The notes under the pieces were generated by a model. It saw only the letters and a program-made list of their open reading frames with translations, did not search any database and was not told where the DNA came from. Below, in pieces: positions 7,882-16,633 of a stretch of 64,000 nt of DNA. The stretch's first letter is position 1; each line of letters opens with the position of its first letter. A program made the position numbers and the translations under genes. The stretch is from positions 1 through 64,000 of the forward strand of contig CANFCK010000006.1 in assembly GCA_947445035.1 (NCBI GenBank). The letters are read 5' to 3'. The DNA comes from Deltaproteobacteria bacterium. GTDB taxonomy: Bacteria > Myxococcota_A > UBA796 > SXON01.

Positions 7882-8370
7882 GCCGCGGCAACGTAGCCCG
7901 GCGCGCGGACGCGCCCCTGCTGCGCCACCGTGGCGCAGCCGATACATACGACCCGCTGAATTCCCAAGACGACGACTGTGACGCGGATATCGACGGCGAC
8001 CACCTCGGCTGCGCGACGGATCCGCTCTGCACCACCACCACGGTCACCCAGATGCGCGTGATCGTCGGCACCGGTAGGTGCACGGGAAACATCGGCAGGC
8101 TTGCCGCCGCCGACGCCGCGTGCAACTCCTCCTCCGCGGCTGCGTCAGTCACCGGGACCTACACGGCGTGGATGAGCGACAGCACGGGCTCGCCGAGCAC
8201 CAGCGGCGACGGGGACAACGGCTACACCGCCTCCACCAACACGGGTTGGTCCGAAGGCACGACGGTGTGCGGCAACTACGCGCTCATCATGTGTTTTAGC
8301 CTCACCCCACGAATCGTGGCCGCGGGCGGGATTTCGACGTCGTTCCCCGTCGCGGTCACCCCGAGCGACC
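7866..8370 (+). pseudogene. Remnant of a DUF1554-like (C-type-lectin-like) surface protein
   Basis: A plus-strand frame open from 7866 encodes NSQDDDCDADIDGDHLGC, an Asp-rich cysteine-containing linker. It is followed by a stretch with VGTGRCTGNIGRLAAADAAC, then TYTAWMSDS, and finally NYALIMCFS. This order (nGnlGGlagADakC, tykAwlSds, lYCF) resembles the DUF1554 domain. The frame has no ATG, GTG or TTG start before 8052 and runs at its 3' end into the antisense of the acetyltransferase gene, so both gene ends appear lost. Coordinates are approximate. A truncated surface-protein gene is the preferred reading; a start elsewhere through a frameshift cannot be excluded. Confidence 0.45.
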
Positions 8371-9333
8371 AGACTCCCGCCCCCAGGACTCGACCTGCGC
8401 GAACTCTTCGCCGGCGTCGCCGAAGTCCGGCTCCTGTCCCCACAGTCCCGCCGGGTAGAGGGGGAGGACCGCCCCTCGGACCAGCGGCCGCAAGCTCGAC
8501 AAGTCGGCGCGGCTGGTGGGCAGCGGCAGGAGCGCGACCGGCTCGGGCGAGGCGGCCAGCGTGTCAACCGCGTGCTGGGAGGACGGATCGACCTGCGCTG
8601 CGGGGAGGTACATCCGGTGGCAGGCGTGGAACAGCGTTGGGTAGGCTGCGCACAACTCAACAGGCAGCGCGGTCCCCGGAATCCCCATCGGCCGCACCAC
8701 GCCCAGGAGTGCGATCCCCGTGTGTCGTGATTGGGGGAGGCAGCGGAAGTCAGGTTGGGAGTAGCGGAAGCGCTGAGGGTCCAGCACCGAAAAGCCTGAT
8801 CGTCCGTAGGCGATGAGCCGCACGATGGTGTCGGGATTCGCGGGATCGACCGGCTCCATCTCCGCGGAGACCAGCGTTGGCACCACCCCGCCGAGCCGCT
8901 CCGTCTGCACCGAACGCGCTAGCGTGACCGGGAGCGCGCGCAGGATCGCGCCGATCCCCGAGCGGCGCCAGGCGGGCGCAATGTACGCGTGCGACAACGC
9001 CACGATGCTGAAGCCCTGCGTACGATCGAGGTCGACGTAGCAATCGCGCACCGCGACCAGCTCCTCATCCTTCCAGACGCCGACAAGGTGGTAGGTGCCT
9101 TCGAGCGCTTCGCCATAGACGATGAGCCGCTCGGCCACGAAGCGCTGGAGCGCCGAGCGATCCTCCATCTCCCCGCGCGGGCCGAAGAAGGTTTCCAGCA
9201 TCGTGTAGCAGGCCGCGAAGTCGGCGCCGTCCGGATCGCGGACCTCCGCGATGCGGAGCCCTGCCCCGAGGCTGGCCAGGGCCTTGTCGCGGTCAAGCGG
9301 GGCGAGATCGGCGGGGTCGAGGAGAGGGGACAT
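8356..9333 (-). CDS. GNAT-like acetyltransferase domain protein
   Basis: A 325-residue cytosolic protein starting MSPLLDPADL; an ATG 18 nt upstream is possible. The segment LVGVWKDEELVAVRDCYVD followed by ALSHAYIAPAWRRSGIGAIL (about residues 85-135) resembles GNAT motifs D and A, with the acetyl-CoA pyrophosphate-binding R/Q-x-x-G-x-G/A element represented by RRSGIG. The C-terminal 150 residues are not recognised. It is divergent from the CotH lipoprotein gene with about 40 bp between start codons. The substrate is unknown. The fold call rests on one motif region, so confidence is moderate. Confidence 0.65.
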   Translation of the reverse strand: MSPLLDPADLAPLDRDKALASLGAGLRIAEVRDPDGADFAACYTMLETFFGPRGEMEDRSALQRFVAERLIVYGEALEGTYHLVGVWKDEELVAVRDCYVDLDRTQGFSIVALSHAYIAPAWRRSGIGAILRALPVTLARSVQTERLGGVVPTLVSAEMEPVDPANPDTIVRLIAYGRSGFSVLDPQRFRYSQPDFRCLPQSRHTGIALLGVVRPMGIPGTALPVELCAAYPTLFHACHRMYLPAAQVDPSSQHAVDTLAASPEPVALLPLPTSRADLSSLRPLVRGAVLPLYPAGLWGQEPDFGDAGEEFAQVESWGRESGRSG

Positions 9334-9361
9334 TGCGGAGGGGTGTAGCACCGCGATCGGC

Positions 9362-9367
9362 TATTCT
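9362..9367 (+). promoter_or_regulatory. -10-like hexamer 6 nt before the CotH start
   Basis: TATTCT lies 6 nt upstream of the GTG at 9374, and no Shine-Dalgarno sequence precedes that GTG. If used, transcription would begin at or within a base or two of the start codon. No convincing -35 is spaced at 16-18 bp. Confidence 0.3.
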
Positions 9368-9373
9368 CTCCCC

Positions 9374-11002
9374 GTGCTCACCCTCCTGGTCGCCTGCATC
9401 GCCGATTCTGAACCGCCGGCATCGACGCCGCGCTCGCCGGACGACGAAGCCGCGGACTCGGGTGAGACGCTCCCGGGCGGCGGCAAGCCCGCCCATGAGA
9501 GCGACGCTGTTTTTGACACCACCGTGGTCCACTCGATCGACTTTGACATGGACCCCGCGTCGTGGGCCGACATCCAATACAACTACCCCGCCGAGGTGTG
9601 GTGGCCGGCCGACTTCCGCTTCGATGGGGAGCTGGTCGCCAACGTCGCGGTGCGTGCGTTCGGCGCCGGCAGCCAGGTGGCAGGGAAGACCCCGATCAAG
9701 GTGAGCTTCGATCGCAATGTGCCCGGGCAGGAGTTCCGTTCGCTAGAACAACTCAAGCTCGACGGATCCACCCAGGACGCTGGTTTCCTCAATGATCCGC
9801 TGGCGGCGTGGGTCGTCCGTGAGTTGGACCTGCCCGCCGCGCGGATGAGTTGGGCAACGGTGTCCATCAACGGCGAGCCGTGGGGTTTCTACATCGTCAT
9901 GGAGCCGATCGACGATGTCTTCCTCCGCCGGTGGTTCGATGAGGACGCCGGCCCACTCTACGGCACCTGGGATTGGCGCTACGGGCAAGGACTGAACCCG
10001 ATCACCTGGGGCGGCCCGCTCGACTGGTATGTTCCTCAAACCAGCGCCGAGACCGATGGCAGCGATATCGTGGCCGCGATGACCGCGGTCGCGACTGCAT
10101 CCGACGATGAGTTGGCCGAGGTGGTCGAGATCGAGCCCTTCCAACGCATCTCGACCACCCGTGCGATGATGGGCGCCATCGACATGTTCGCCGCTGACGG
10201 CAACAACTTCTACCTCTACAATCACAACGGCCGCATCACCATGATCCCCTGGGACATGGACGCCGACCTCGGCTACCCCGGCTACTTCGTCAACGCCGTC
10301 GAGATGGGGCTGGAAGAACCGTGGTTGTGGTCCCACGCCCGCGCCAATCCGGTCACCGGGGCCACCTACAGCGATCCCCTCTACGCCCGTACCTTGGCCT
10401 CAGGGTGGGACCTCGCCGGTTGGGTCGACACCGTCACGGCCGGCCCCCTGGACTGGGAGATGGTCGATGCGCAGGTGGTGGCGTTCGCCGCGACGATCGG
10501 CGACGCGGCGTGTGACGACAACTACCACGCATGTTCGAGTCATCAGCGGCGGATTGCCGATTTGCGGATGTTCTTGCACACCCGATTGTCGCGTATCGCG
10601 GGGACGGAGGTGGCCGACTGTCCCGCGCCGAGCCCCCTGGTTTTTGACAGTGCTGGCGTCCCCGTCGTGCCTGACATCACCTACTGGGGCCCAGGCTTTG
10701 TCGTCAATGGGGAGCACGCCTGTCGTGGCGTCTACGCGGGGGGCACCAACGCGCTGGCCACCACCGTTCTGGCAGGAACGCTGTCAGGAAAAGTGGGCCT
10801 GCACGATTGGGTGCAATCCTGCCCCGGCCCGGTGGTGTTTTCTATCAGCCAGGGGGCGACGGCGCTGTGGCAGAGCGAGCCGATCGGCGACTATGTCGAC
10901 GCCGTTTTTTTCTCGGTGCCGGTGGTGGCGGGCGTCGTGACGCTTTCCACCACGCTGCAGGGGGGCTGTTCGGCGGCGGTTTGGATGGGGGTGGAGCAGT
11001 GA
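9374..11002 (+). CDS. CotH-family protein kinase-like lipoprotein
   Basis: A 542-residue protein read from GTG as MLTLLVACIADSEPP, with Cys8 as the putative lipidation site and only seven residues before it. A Pro/Ser/Asp-rich linker leads to the CotH domain (about residues 50-430). Visible elements are VNVAVRAFGAGSQ-type early strands, KTPIKVSFD (Lys in the ATP-site region), WGFYIVMEPIDDVFL and ITMIPWDMDADLGY, whose WDxDxxxG block is the metal-binding motif of CotH kinases. The C-terminal ~110 residues are cysteine-containing and beta-rich. Bacillus CotH phosphorylates secreted coat proteins, so an extracytoplasmic Ser kinase acting on surface proteins is the likely role. It is one of three CotH paralogues here. 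Confidence 0.85.
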   Translation: MLTLLVACIADSEPPASTPRSPDDEAADSGETLPGGGKPAHESDAVFDTTVVHSIDFDMDPASWADIQYNYPAEVWWPADFRFDGELVANVAVRAFGAGSQVAGKTPIKVSFDRNVPGQEFRSLEQLKLDGSTQDAGFLNDPLAAWVVRELDLPAARMSWATVSINGEPWGFYIVMEPIDDVFLRRWFDEDAGPLYGTWDWRYGQGLNPITWGGPLDWYVPQTSAETDGSDIVAAMTAVATASDDELAEVVEIEPFQRISTTRAMMGAIDMFAADGNNFYLYNHNGRITMIPWDMDADLGYPGYFVNAVEMGLEEPWLWSHARANPVTGATYSDPLYARTLASGWDLAGWVDTVTAGPLDWEMVDAQVVAFAATIGDAACDDNYHACSSHQRRIADLRMFLHTRLSRIAGTEVADCPAPSPLVFDSAGVPVVPDITYWGPGFVVNGEHACRGVYAGGTNALATTVLAGTLSGKVGLHDWVQSCPGPVVFSISQGATALWQSEPIGDYVDAVFFSVPVVAGVVTLSTTLQGGCSAAVWMGVEQ

Positions 11003-12679
11003 TCAGGCGTTGAGTAGGCGCTCGACGTCGGCGACGTCGACCGTGGTGGTGAGGTCGTGTTCGCGCCGGTAGGTTGCGCCGAGGGAGCCGCTGGCGCTGG
11101 CCTTCAAGCCCATTGCGGCCGCGGCCCCGAGCCCCGCGCCGGCATCGACGACAAGCGCGACCGAGGCCTTGTCCAGGGTGGCACACTCGTGGGCGCCGAG
11201 GGCGTAGACCGGCAGGTCGGTGAGGTAGCCCTCCCCCAAGATCACGCCGGCGAGCGCACGCTGGCGGTCGCGGGCCGCTTCCACGTCCTGTGGAGCCGGT
11301 CCTGGGAATCCGGGCGTGGTGTCCTCGCTCATCCGGACCGTGACGCTCGCATGGTACCGAGCCTCGGCGTGGGCGGTGACGAACCGAAGGAGGCCGTCGT
11401 AAGCAGGAATGCCGCCGAGCAGGTCCTCAATCGCTTCGGGATCGTCGATGCGGTGCTCCCGCCCGAGGACCAGCTCGCCCGGCGCGAAGCCCGGCGCCCC
11501 TGGGGCGAGCGGCTTCAGCCCGATGGTGGCCAGGATGGCGTCGAGGTGGTCCACTCCCTTCCAGGTCATCTCGGTGCTTCCGGCGTCGTCGTCCGTTGCC
11601 AGTCGCTGCTTGATGGTCCCGCGGATCGTGTCGCGGAAGTTGCCGCCGGGGGCGCCGCCACCGCAGCGGGCCTCGACGACGAAGCTCGATTCGATGTGTC
11701 CATCGAAGCCGAAGAGCGCTGCGGCCGCCTGCCGATCGAGCGCCAACCTGAGCACCGCCCCGCCTTCGTCATATCCGCACGAGGCTTTGGCTGAGGCCTT
11801 GACCTGCCCGAGCGCACCGCTGAAGAGCGCGAAGGCGAGGTTGGTACCCGCCTCCATTCCATGGCCGGTTGCCATCGCTGGGTTGGACGACAGCCCGTCG
11901 GGGAGGACCTCGACATCGGCATTTGCCACTGCGGCTCCCGCCTCCGCGGCGCCGCCAAGCTGGACCGAACCGAGCCACGTCGTGGGCCGATTGTCGGCGC
12001 ACAGCACAACTAGCTTCTCGAGGCCGGGCGCGCGGCCGGCGAGGAGGTCTTGCACGATGCCGAGGTCGGCCCGGAGCACCTGCTCCGGATCGAGGGTCCA
12101 TTCGGCCTCGGCCCCGGCGGCAAGCTCCGCCTTGACGCTGGCCGACGCCCCGCTTCGGTCGAGGCCCTCGTAGCCGACATGGCCCCCGACACCTCCCTTC
12201 AGGCCCCCAGCCAACTGGCCCACGAACTGCAGTTTCACCGTTGTACCCACGCGCTGCAGTCGGAATGAACCCTCGAGCGCCTCGCCAATACCGATCGCGA
12301 CGTCTTGGGAAAAGCGAAGCTCGATCGAGGAGCCCGATGGGAAGAGGAGCTCCACGAGTCCGGCGGTGTGGCTCTCGAGCAGCGTCATGACGTCGTCGGG
12401 GTCCAGATCTTCGAGCCAATTGCGAACGAACGGGAGCGTTTTCATCGCCAGCGCGAAGGTCAACGCCTTTTCGACAGGCATCCCCGCCAACACCACCGCG
12501 GCCATTGAACCCATCGTTGGGAGCGTTGCCATCAGGTCGATCCCGCCCTCGGCCGGCGGGCCTTGGGCAAGTCCGGCCGTTTCCTGGGCCGCCTGGTTCG
12601 AGGCTCTTGGGCCGGAAGCCGGGGCGGGCGCTGCGGTTTGGGGGGCGGGCGAGCGGGTGGTCGCTTGGGTCTGGAGCAT
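11003..12679 (-). CDS. Large protein of unknown function with Gly/Ala-rich C-terminal half
   Basis: A 558-residue protein with no signal peptide. The N-terminus (about 1-45) is a Gln/Ala/Pro/Thr-rich disordered segment beginning MLQTQATTRSPAPQ. Residues 50-130 look helical (LPFVRNWLEDLDPDDVMTLLE). Most of the rest alternates short strands with Gly/Ala-rich stretches (GGLKGGVGGHVGYEG, AGAGLGAAAAMGLKAS) and repeated -ASVKAELAAGAEAEW- type segments, suggesting a repetitive beta structure. The style of the disordered N-terminus recalls cargo-like proteins of extracellular contractile injection systems, but no such genes are nearby, so that is only a resemblance. It ends convergently against the CotH gene with no spacer. 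Confidence 0.75.
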   Translation of the reverse strand: MLQTQATTRSPAPQTAAPAPASGPRASNQAAQETAGLAQGPPAEGGIDLMATLPTMGSMAAVVLAGMPVEKALTFALAMKTLPFVRNWLEDLDPDDVMTLLESHTAGLVELLFPSGSSIELRFSQDVAIGIGEALEGSFRLQRVGTTVKLQFVGQLAGGLKGGVGGHVGYEGLDRSGASASVKAELAAGAEAEWTLDPEQVLRADLGIVQDLLAGRAPGLEKLVVLCADNRPTTWLGSVQLGGAAEAGAAVANADVEVLPDGLSSNPAMATGHGMEAGTNLAFALFSGALGQVKASAKASCGYDEGGAVLRLALDRQAAAALFGFDGHIESSFVVEARCGGGAPGGNFRDTIRGTIKQRLATDDDAGSTEMTWKGVDHLDAILATIGLKPLAPGAPGFAPGELVLGREHRIDDPEAIEDLLGGIPAYDGLLRFVTAHAEARYHASVTVRMSEDTTPGFPGPAPQDVEAARDRQRALAGVILGEGYLTDLPVYALGAHECATLDKASVALVVDAGAGLGAAAAMGLKASASGSLGATYRREHDLTTTVDVADVERLLNA

Positions 12680-12733
12680 GCCCAGCGTCTTGCAAACCCC
12701 TCACCAACGGATCAACGCCGATTATCCACCGGA

Positions 12734-12780
12734 GGGGTGACGGAGGTCCGACGGGGGTGACGGAAGTCCGACAGGGGTCG
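12734..12780. repeat. 20-bp tandem repeat, about 2.3 copies
   Basis: The unit GGGGTGACGGAGGTCCGACG begins at 12734, recurs with two changes at 12754, and a partial third copy (GGGGTCG) begins at 12774. It lies in the 172-bp gap upstream of the unknown gene at 11003-12679 and downstream of the lipoprotein gene at 12852. Repeated operator sites or a slippage product are both possible. Confidence 0.6.
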
Positions 12781-12851
12781 CCGGGAACCGTCACGCGCCT
12801 GCGCTGTCGTCGGTTTGGTTCAACGCAGAGCAGCGTGCGCAGCGTCGTACC

Positions 12852-14840
12852 TTACAGCGTACACCCCGGATCCGACCCGCTCTCCCCCAAAAGCAGCTTC
12901 CGAACGTCGTTGCGCTCACGCTGCCAAAAGCACTGGGTGTCGGCATTGGTGAGGTAGCCGTAGTCGTAGAGCGTCGGGTTGCCGTTGCGGATGGTCAGCC
13001 GCTCGGCTTCGGGGTCGTGGAGGGCGCCGTGACGCCGAGCGATGACTGCAGCGCCGGCCGAAAACCACGAGTCAGCCTCGGCGAGCGCGGGGGTGGGGTC
13101 ACCTCCTTCTGATGCGGTGAACACGGCGTCGTAGAGCGCTGCCATGAACCGCGCGCGGGCACCGTTGGCGGCGAGTCCGTCGGTCAGTTCGGCGGCCCAG
13201 ACATCCTCGCCCAACCCTGCCGCCGCCGCCTCGTGCGCCGCCGCAAAACGTTCCAGACCGTCGACGACCTGCACCCGCAGGGCCGCTCGCTCCTCGCTCG
13301 ACAGGGCGGCGATCTCGTCGAACAGCACTCGCCGCGGCTGGCTGAAGATCCCCGTCGCGTCGCCAAGGTCCATCGCGATGTCGCGACCGGCCAGGTACGG
13401 TGCGAGGCGATCGTCGATGAGCGGGCGCTCGGCTTCGGCAGCGGCGACGGCGGCGGCCCCGGTGGCGGGATCGGCGTACATCGCGGTGATCGAGTCCTCC
13501 CAGTGGTCGGGCAGGGTGTACCCCATGCGCAGGGTTGCGGCGTCGTTGAGCCAGTAGCCCCACTCCCAACCGGACGCGAAAAGCACATGGCGTTGCAGCG
13601 GCGTGCCCTTGGTGCGGAGCGTGTCGAGGTCCAGCCAACGCGAGCGCACATACAGCGGCAGGCTCGTCGGCACCGAGACGTCGAACGCCACCCAGTAGGC
13701 CGACTCCGGGAAGTAGGTGACCGTCTCGCCCGCGGCGAGCGCCGCTTCCAGGTAGGTGCGGTGCTCGGCGAAGCTGTCCAGGCCGTAGGCGCCGCCTGCG
13801 TCTTCGACCAGGTTGTAGTACATGACGCTGTGGACGAAGGGTTCGATGGGGCGATCGGCGTAGGTGGCCAGGAAGTAGTAGGTCATCTCCTTGCCGTCGT
13901 ACTCGACCTGTACGTCTTCGTTGCCGCCGACGTGGAGCACCGCGTTGAGCGTCGTGCCCGGGGCGGTCGCCTGCAACGTGTCATACGCCATCTCGATCCG
14001 GCCGATGAACAAGGCTGGATCGGCCGAGAAGAACTCACCAAAGGACAGGCTGACCTCGTCCCACTGGACGCCGTCGGTGAGCGTGGCCCACCGCGCCAGC
14101 ATCGCCGCTTCGTCCTCGGCTTCTGTGCCGCTGCGGTCGAGCAGATCGTAGGCCTGCTGGAGGTTGCTGAGCCCGAAGAGCTGGACACCCACACCGACGG
14201 TCATCCCGCGGGCGTGAGCGGCGTCGAGGATTTCGGTGGTGGTCGCGGCCCAGGTCGCGCGGGCGTTGGGGTCGCCGACGATGTTGTCGAGCCCGGGCCA
14301 TTGGACGTAGTTGCCACGGTTGCGAACCACCCAATCGAGCATCGCCGTTGCGCGCTTGGTATCGGGGTCGCCCCATACATCGTACATCGCCTCGGTGGGG
14401 TGGAGGGTGTGGGGGTGGTAGCCGCGGCGCTCCATTTCCGGGGCGAAGTCAGTGTCAAGTTGAACGTCGACCGCCAGCTCGGGGATCGAGGGGACATCGG
14501 TCTGGAACGGGTGTGCGAAACGCCAGCCGTGCCCCTCCATCAGCGCGGCGAGGCCATACATCGCGCCGGGGAGTCCGCCGGCCCGGATCACGAAACCCGC
14601 ACCCTCGGCTTCGACACGAAAACACTCGCCGCAACGAGTGTCATCTTCGACGACGACCGCTGCGAGCTCGGCGCCCACGTCCGGAACCACGTCGCCTTCC
14701 AGGACGTCGACCCCGTGCGGGAGGCTGGCCATATGCGCCGCAAGGGTGCCAACCCAGGAGTCGGGTGCGGCGACCGCGAGCGGCACCGTCGGTTCGTCGA
14801 CGCAGCCGAGGAGCAAGAGCAGCGACATCACCGGGCTCAC
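12852..14840 (-). CDS. Large lipoprotein with glycoside-hydrolase-like (GH20/GH67-type) architecture
   Basis: A 662-residue protein. The GTG at 14840 overlaps the M2 peptidase stop (GTGA) and gives MSPVMSLLLLLGCVDEP; the ATG at 14828 (MSLLLLLGC) is the alternative. Cys13 is the likely lipidated residue. After an N-terminal alpha/beta region, GAMYGLAALMEGHGWRFAHP (about 110-130) resembles the small domain that precedes the barrel in GH20 and alpha-glucuronidase-type enzymes. RGYHPHTLHP, then NRGNYVQWPGLDN, DAAHARGMTVGVGVQLFG and WDEVSLSFGEFF follow in the order of TIM-barrel strands. No catalytic pair can be assigned with certainty. A surface-anchored carbohydrate-active or related barrel protein is likely, with the substrate unknown. 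It is last in a six-gene minus-strand run. Confidence 0.7.
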   Translation of the reverse strand: MSPVMSLLLLLGCVDEPTVPLAVAAPDSWVGTLAAHMASLPHGVDVLEGDVVPDVGAELAAVVVEDDTRCGECFRVEAEGAGFVIRAGGLPGAMYGLAALMEGHGWRFAHPFQTDVPSIPELAVDVQLDTDFAPEMERRGYHPHTLHPTEAMYDVWGDPDTKRATAMLDWVVRNRGNYVQWPGLDNIVGDPNARATWAATTTEILDAAHARGMTVGVGVQLFGLSNLQQAYDLLDRSGTEAEDEAAMLARWATLTDGVQWDEVSLSFGEFFSADPALFIGRIEMAYDTLQATAPGTTLNAVLHVGGNEDVQVEYDGKEMTYYFLATYADRPIEPFVHSVMYYNLVEDAGGAYGLDSFAEHRTYLEAALAAGETVTYFPESAYWVAFDVSVPTSLPLYVRSRWLDLDTLRTKGTPLQRHVLFASGWEWGYWLNDAATLRMGYTLPDHWEDSITAMYADPATGAAAVAAAEAERPLIDDRLAPYLAGRDIAMDLGDATGIFSQPRRVLFDEIAALSSEERAALRVQVVDGLERFAAAHEAAAAGLGEDVWAAELTDGLAANGARARFMAALYDAVFTASEGGDPTPALAEADSWFSAGAAVIARRHGALHDPEAERLTIRNGNPTLYDYGYLTNADTQCFWQRERNDVRKLLLGESGSDPGCTL

Positions 14841-16624
14841 TTCGCCTTCTTGTTCTCTTGTACGAGCCACTTTCGCAACGGCTCGAAGTGAGCGACCATT
14901 GCCCGGGTGCTCAGGGGCTCGCCGGTGGCATTCTTCAGGACATCGCGCCAGTCCTCGGTTGCACCTTTCTCGAGGATATCTTTGATGAAAGCGCCGACTT
15001 CCTTGTTGCCATAGTAGTTGCAGTTGTGCGGGTCCTCCTTGAGGATATTGGTCGCGATGTGTTCATGTAGCTGATATTTCAGCACGGTCGCCAGCGCGTA
15101 GTCGTAGTACCCGGCCGGATCGTCGATGATGTGGGTCTTGGTGCACCCATCGCACAGCGTCGGGTCCGTCAGTCGCGACGGGTCCGGAACCCCGATGCCC
15201 TGGTACTGGGAGACGATGCTCCACCACTTCGTTTGGAACTGGTCCGCGGGTAGGTTCTTCTCGTAGAGTTCGTACTCGAAGCGGCTCATCGTACCGGTGG
15301 CGAACGGAACGAAGGCGACGGTCTGCTCCAACGCTTCTTTCAACAGTTGTTTGGTAGGGTCGACCTTGTAGGCTTTGGGGAGGATGCCCATCTGTTTGAG
15401 GTAGGCCGGCTGGAAGGCGGCGACGTTGGCAAGCTCGCCAATCCCTTCGTGGAAGGCGCGGTTTGCGCCGCGTCGAAGGGTGAGGGGAACCTCAGGGCGG
15501 GTGTAGCTGACATAGTAGTAGATGTGGCCCAGCTCATGGTGGGCGGTGCCGAACCACTCCGCGTTCGGTTCGATGCTCATCAGCGAGCGGATATCGGTCG
15601 CGAGATCAAGATGCCAGGCGCTGGCGTGGCTGTTTTTGTGTCGCGACTGGCCCTCCGGCACGGGGAACAGATCGGACTTTTCCCAGAAGACCGGCGGTAG
15701 TTTGGGGAAGCCCATCGACACGTAGAACTGTTCGGCCGCCTGCGTGGTCCACTCGGGCTTCCGATCCTTGAAGTAGGGATCGAGGTCGACACCATCGACG
15801 AGCCCGCCCCACTCCTGGCCCCAGCGGTTCGGGAGCCAGTGGGCGGGGATGTCACCGGTCGGAACCGGCTGGCCATACTTGGCGGCCAGCTTGCGACGCG
15901 TCCAGATGTGCAGCTCCTTGTACAGCGGCGCCATGTCGCGATTGAGCCCGTCGAGGAGGGTCATCATCTCGTCGGCGGTCATGCCGTATTCGGAGACCAT
16001 GTATCCGAAATAGGAGGAATACCCGCTCTTCCGGGCGACGTCGTTGCGCAAGTCGCGCAGGTCAGCGAGCCCGGTCCGCAGCGGGACGCCGATGCGCTTG
16101 GCTTCGGTCCACACCCGAAGGCGCTCGGCGGGATCGACCGATTCGCGCAGGCGCTCGTCGATGTCGTTGGCGCGGGCGGGCTTCGCGCAAACGCCGACGG
16201 CGTCTCGCTCGCCGAGGCAATACTCAAAGGCGTCTTGCACGCCCCGAAGGCGCGTCTCGGCGGCAAGGCGGGCGTTGACGAGGGGGGTCTGGTCGCCCGG
16301 AGCGGCGCCCGCGTCGAAGAGGATGGCGTCGAGCTGACGGACTTGGAGCGGGGTCAGCTCGGCCGCGCGGGCCTTCCACGCGCGGGCGGAGGCGATGAGC
16401 ACGGGATCACCGATGAACGCCGCGGTGGCCTGGCTGGCCGCGGTGGCCCGCCCTTCGTTGAGCGGCGACACGTCGGTGGCCGCGTCCCAACTGGCGTTGG
16501 CGTCGAGGGTGTAGAGCCGTTGGTAGAGCGAGTCGTAGCCGTCGAGGAAGGCCTGGACATCGGCTTCGGCGGCGGAGGCCTCTGGGGTGGAGACGGCGAG
16601 GGCGAAGAGCGCGAGGGTGAGCAT
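14837..16624 (-). CDS. M2-family peptidyl-dipeptidase (ACE-like), exported
   Basis: A 595-residue zinc metallopeptidase with a signal peptide (MLTLALFALAVSTPEASA). The HEXXH zinc motif is H363-E364-L-G-H367. The third ligand is E393 in FHEGIGEL, 26 residues after the second His (24 in human ACE, as two extra residues lie between). LTLRRGANRAFHEG matches the ACE signature preceding the third ligand. The length equals a single ACE catalytic domain. It removes C-terminal dipeptides from peptides in the periplasm or outside the cell. It starts 9 nt after the M16-like gene, so it belongs to the same transcript, and it overlaps the downstream lipoprotein gene by 4 nt. All active-site elements are present. 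Confidence 0.93.
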   Translation of the reverse strand: MLTLALFALAVSTPEASAAEADVQAFLDGYDSLYQRLYTLDANASWDAATDVSPLNEGRATAASQATAAFIGDPVLIASARAWKARAAELTPLQVRQLDAILFDAGAAPGDQTPLVNARLAAETRLRGVQDAFEYCLGERDAVGVCAKPARANDIDERLRESVDPAERLRVWTEAKRIGVPLRTGLADLRDLRNDVARKSGYSSYFGYMVSEYGMTADEMMTLLDGLNRDMAPLYKELHIWTRRKLAAKYGQPVPTGDIPAHWLPNRWGQEWGGLVDGVDLDPYFKDRKPEWTTQAAEQFYVSMGFPKLPPVFWEKSDLFPVPEGQSRHKNSHASAWHLDLATDIRSLMSIEPNAEWFGTAHHELGHIYYYVSYTRPEVPLTLRRGANRAFHEGIGELANVAAFQPAYLKQMGILPKAYKVDPTKQLLKEALEQTVAFVPFATGTMSRFEYELYEKNLPADQFQTKWWSIVSQYQGIGVPDPSRLTDPTLCDGCTKTHIIDDPAGYYDYALATVLKYQLHEHIATNILKEDPHNCNYYGNKEVGAFIKDILEKGATEDWRDVLKNATGEPLSTRAMVAHFEPLRKWLVQENKKAK

Positions 16625-16633
16625 GGCGCCGGC

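Noticed and set aside
6113..8152. Long minus-strand ORF spanning the lipid-kinase and glycosyltransferase region
   Set aside because: It runs antisense to a gene with clear kinase motifs and out of frame with the glycosyltransferase; its composition is unlike protein.
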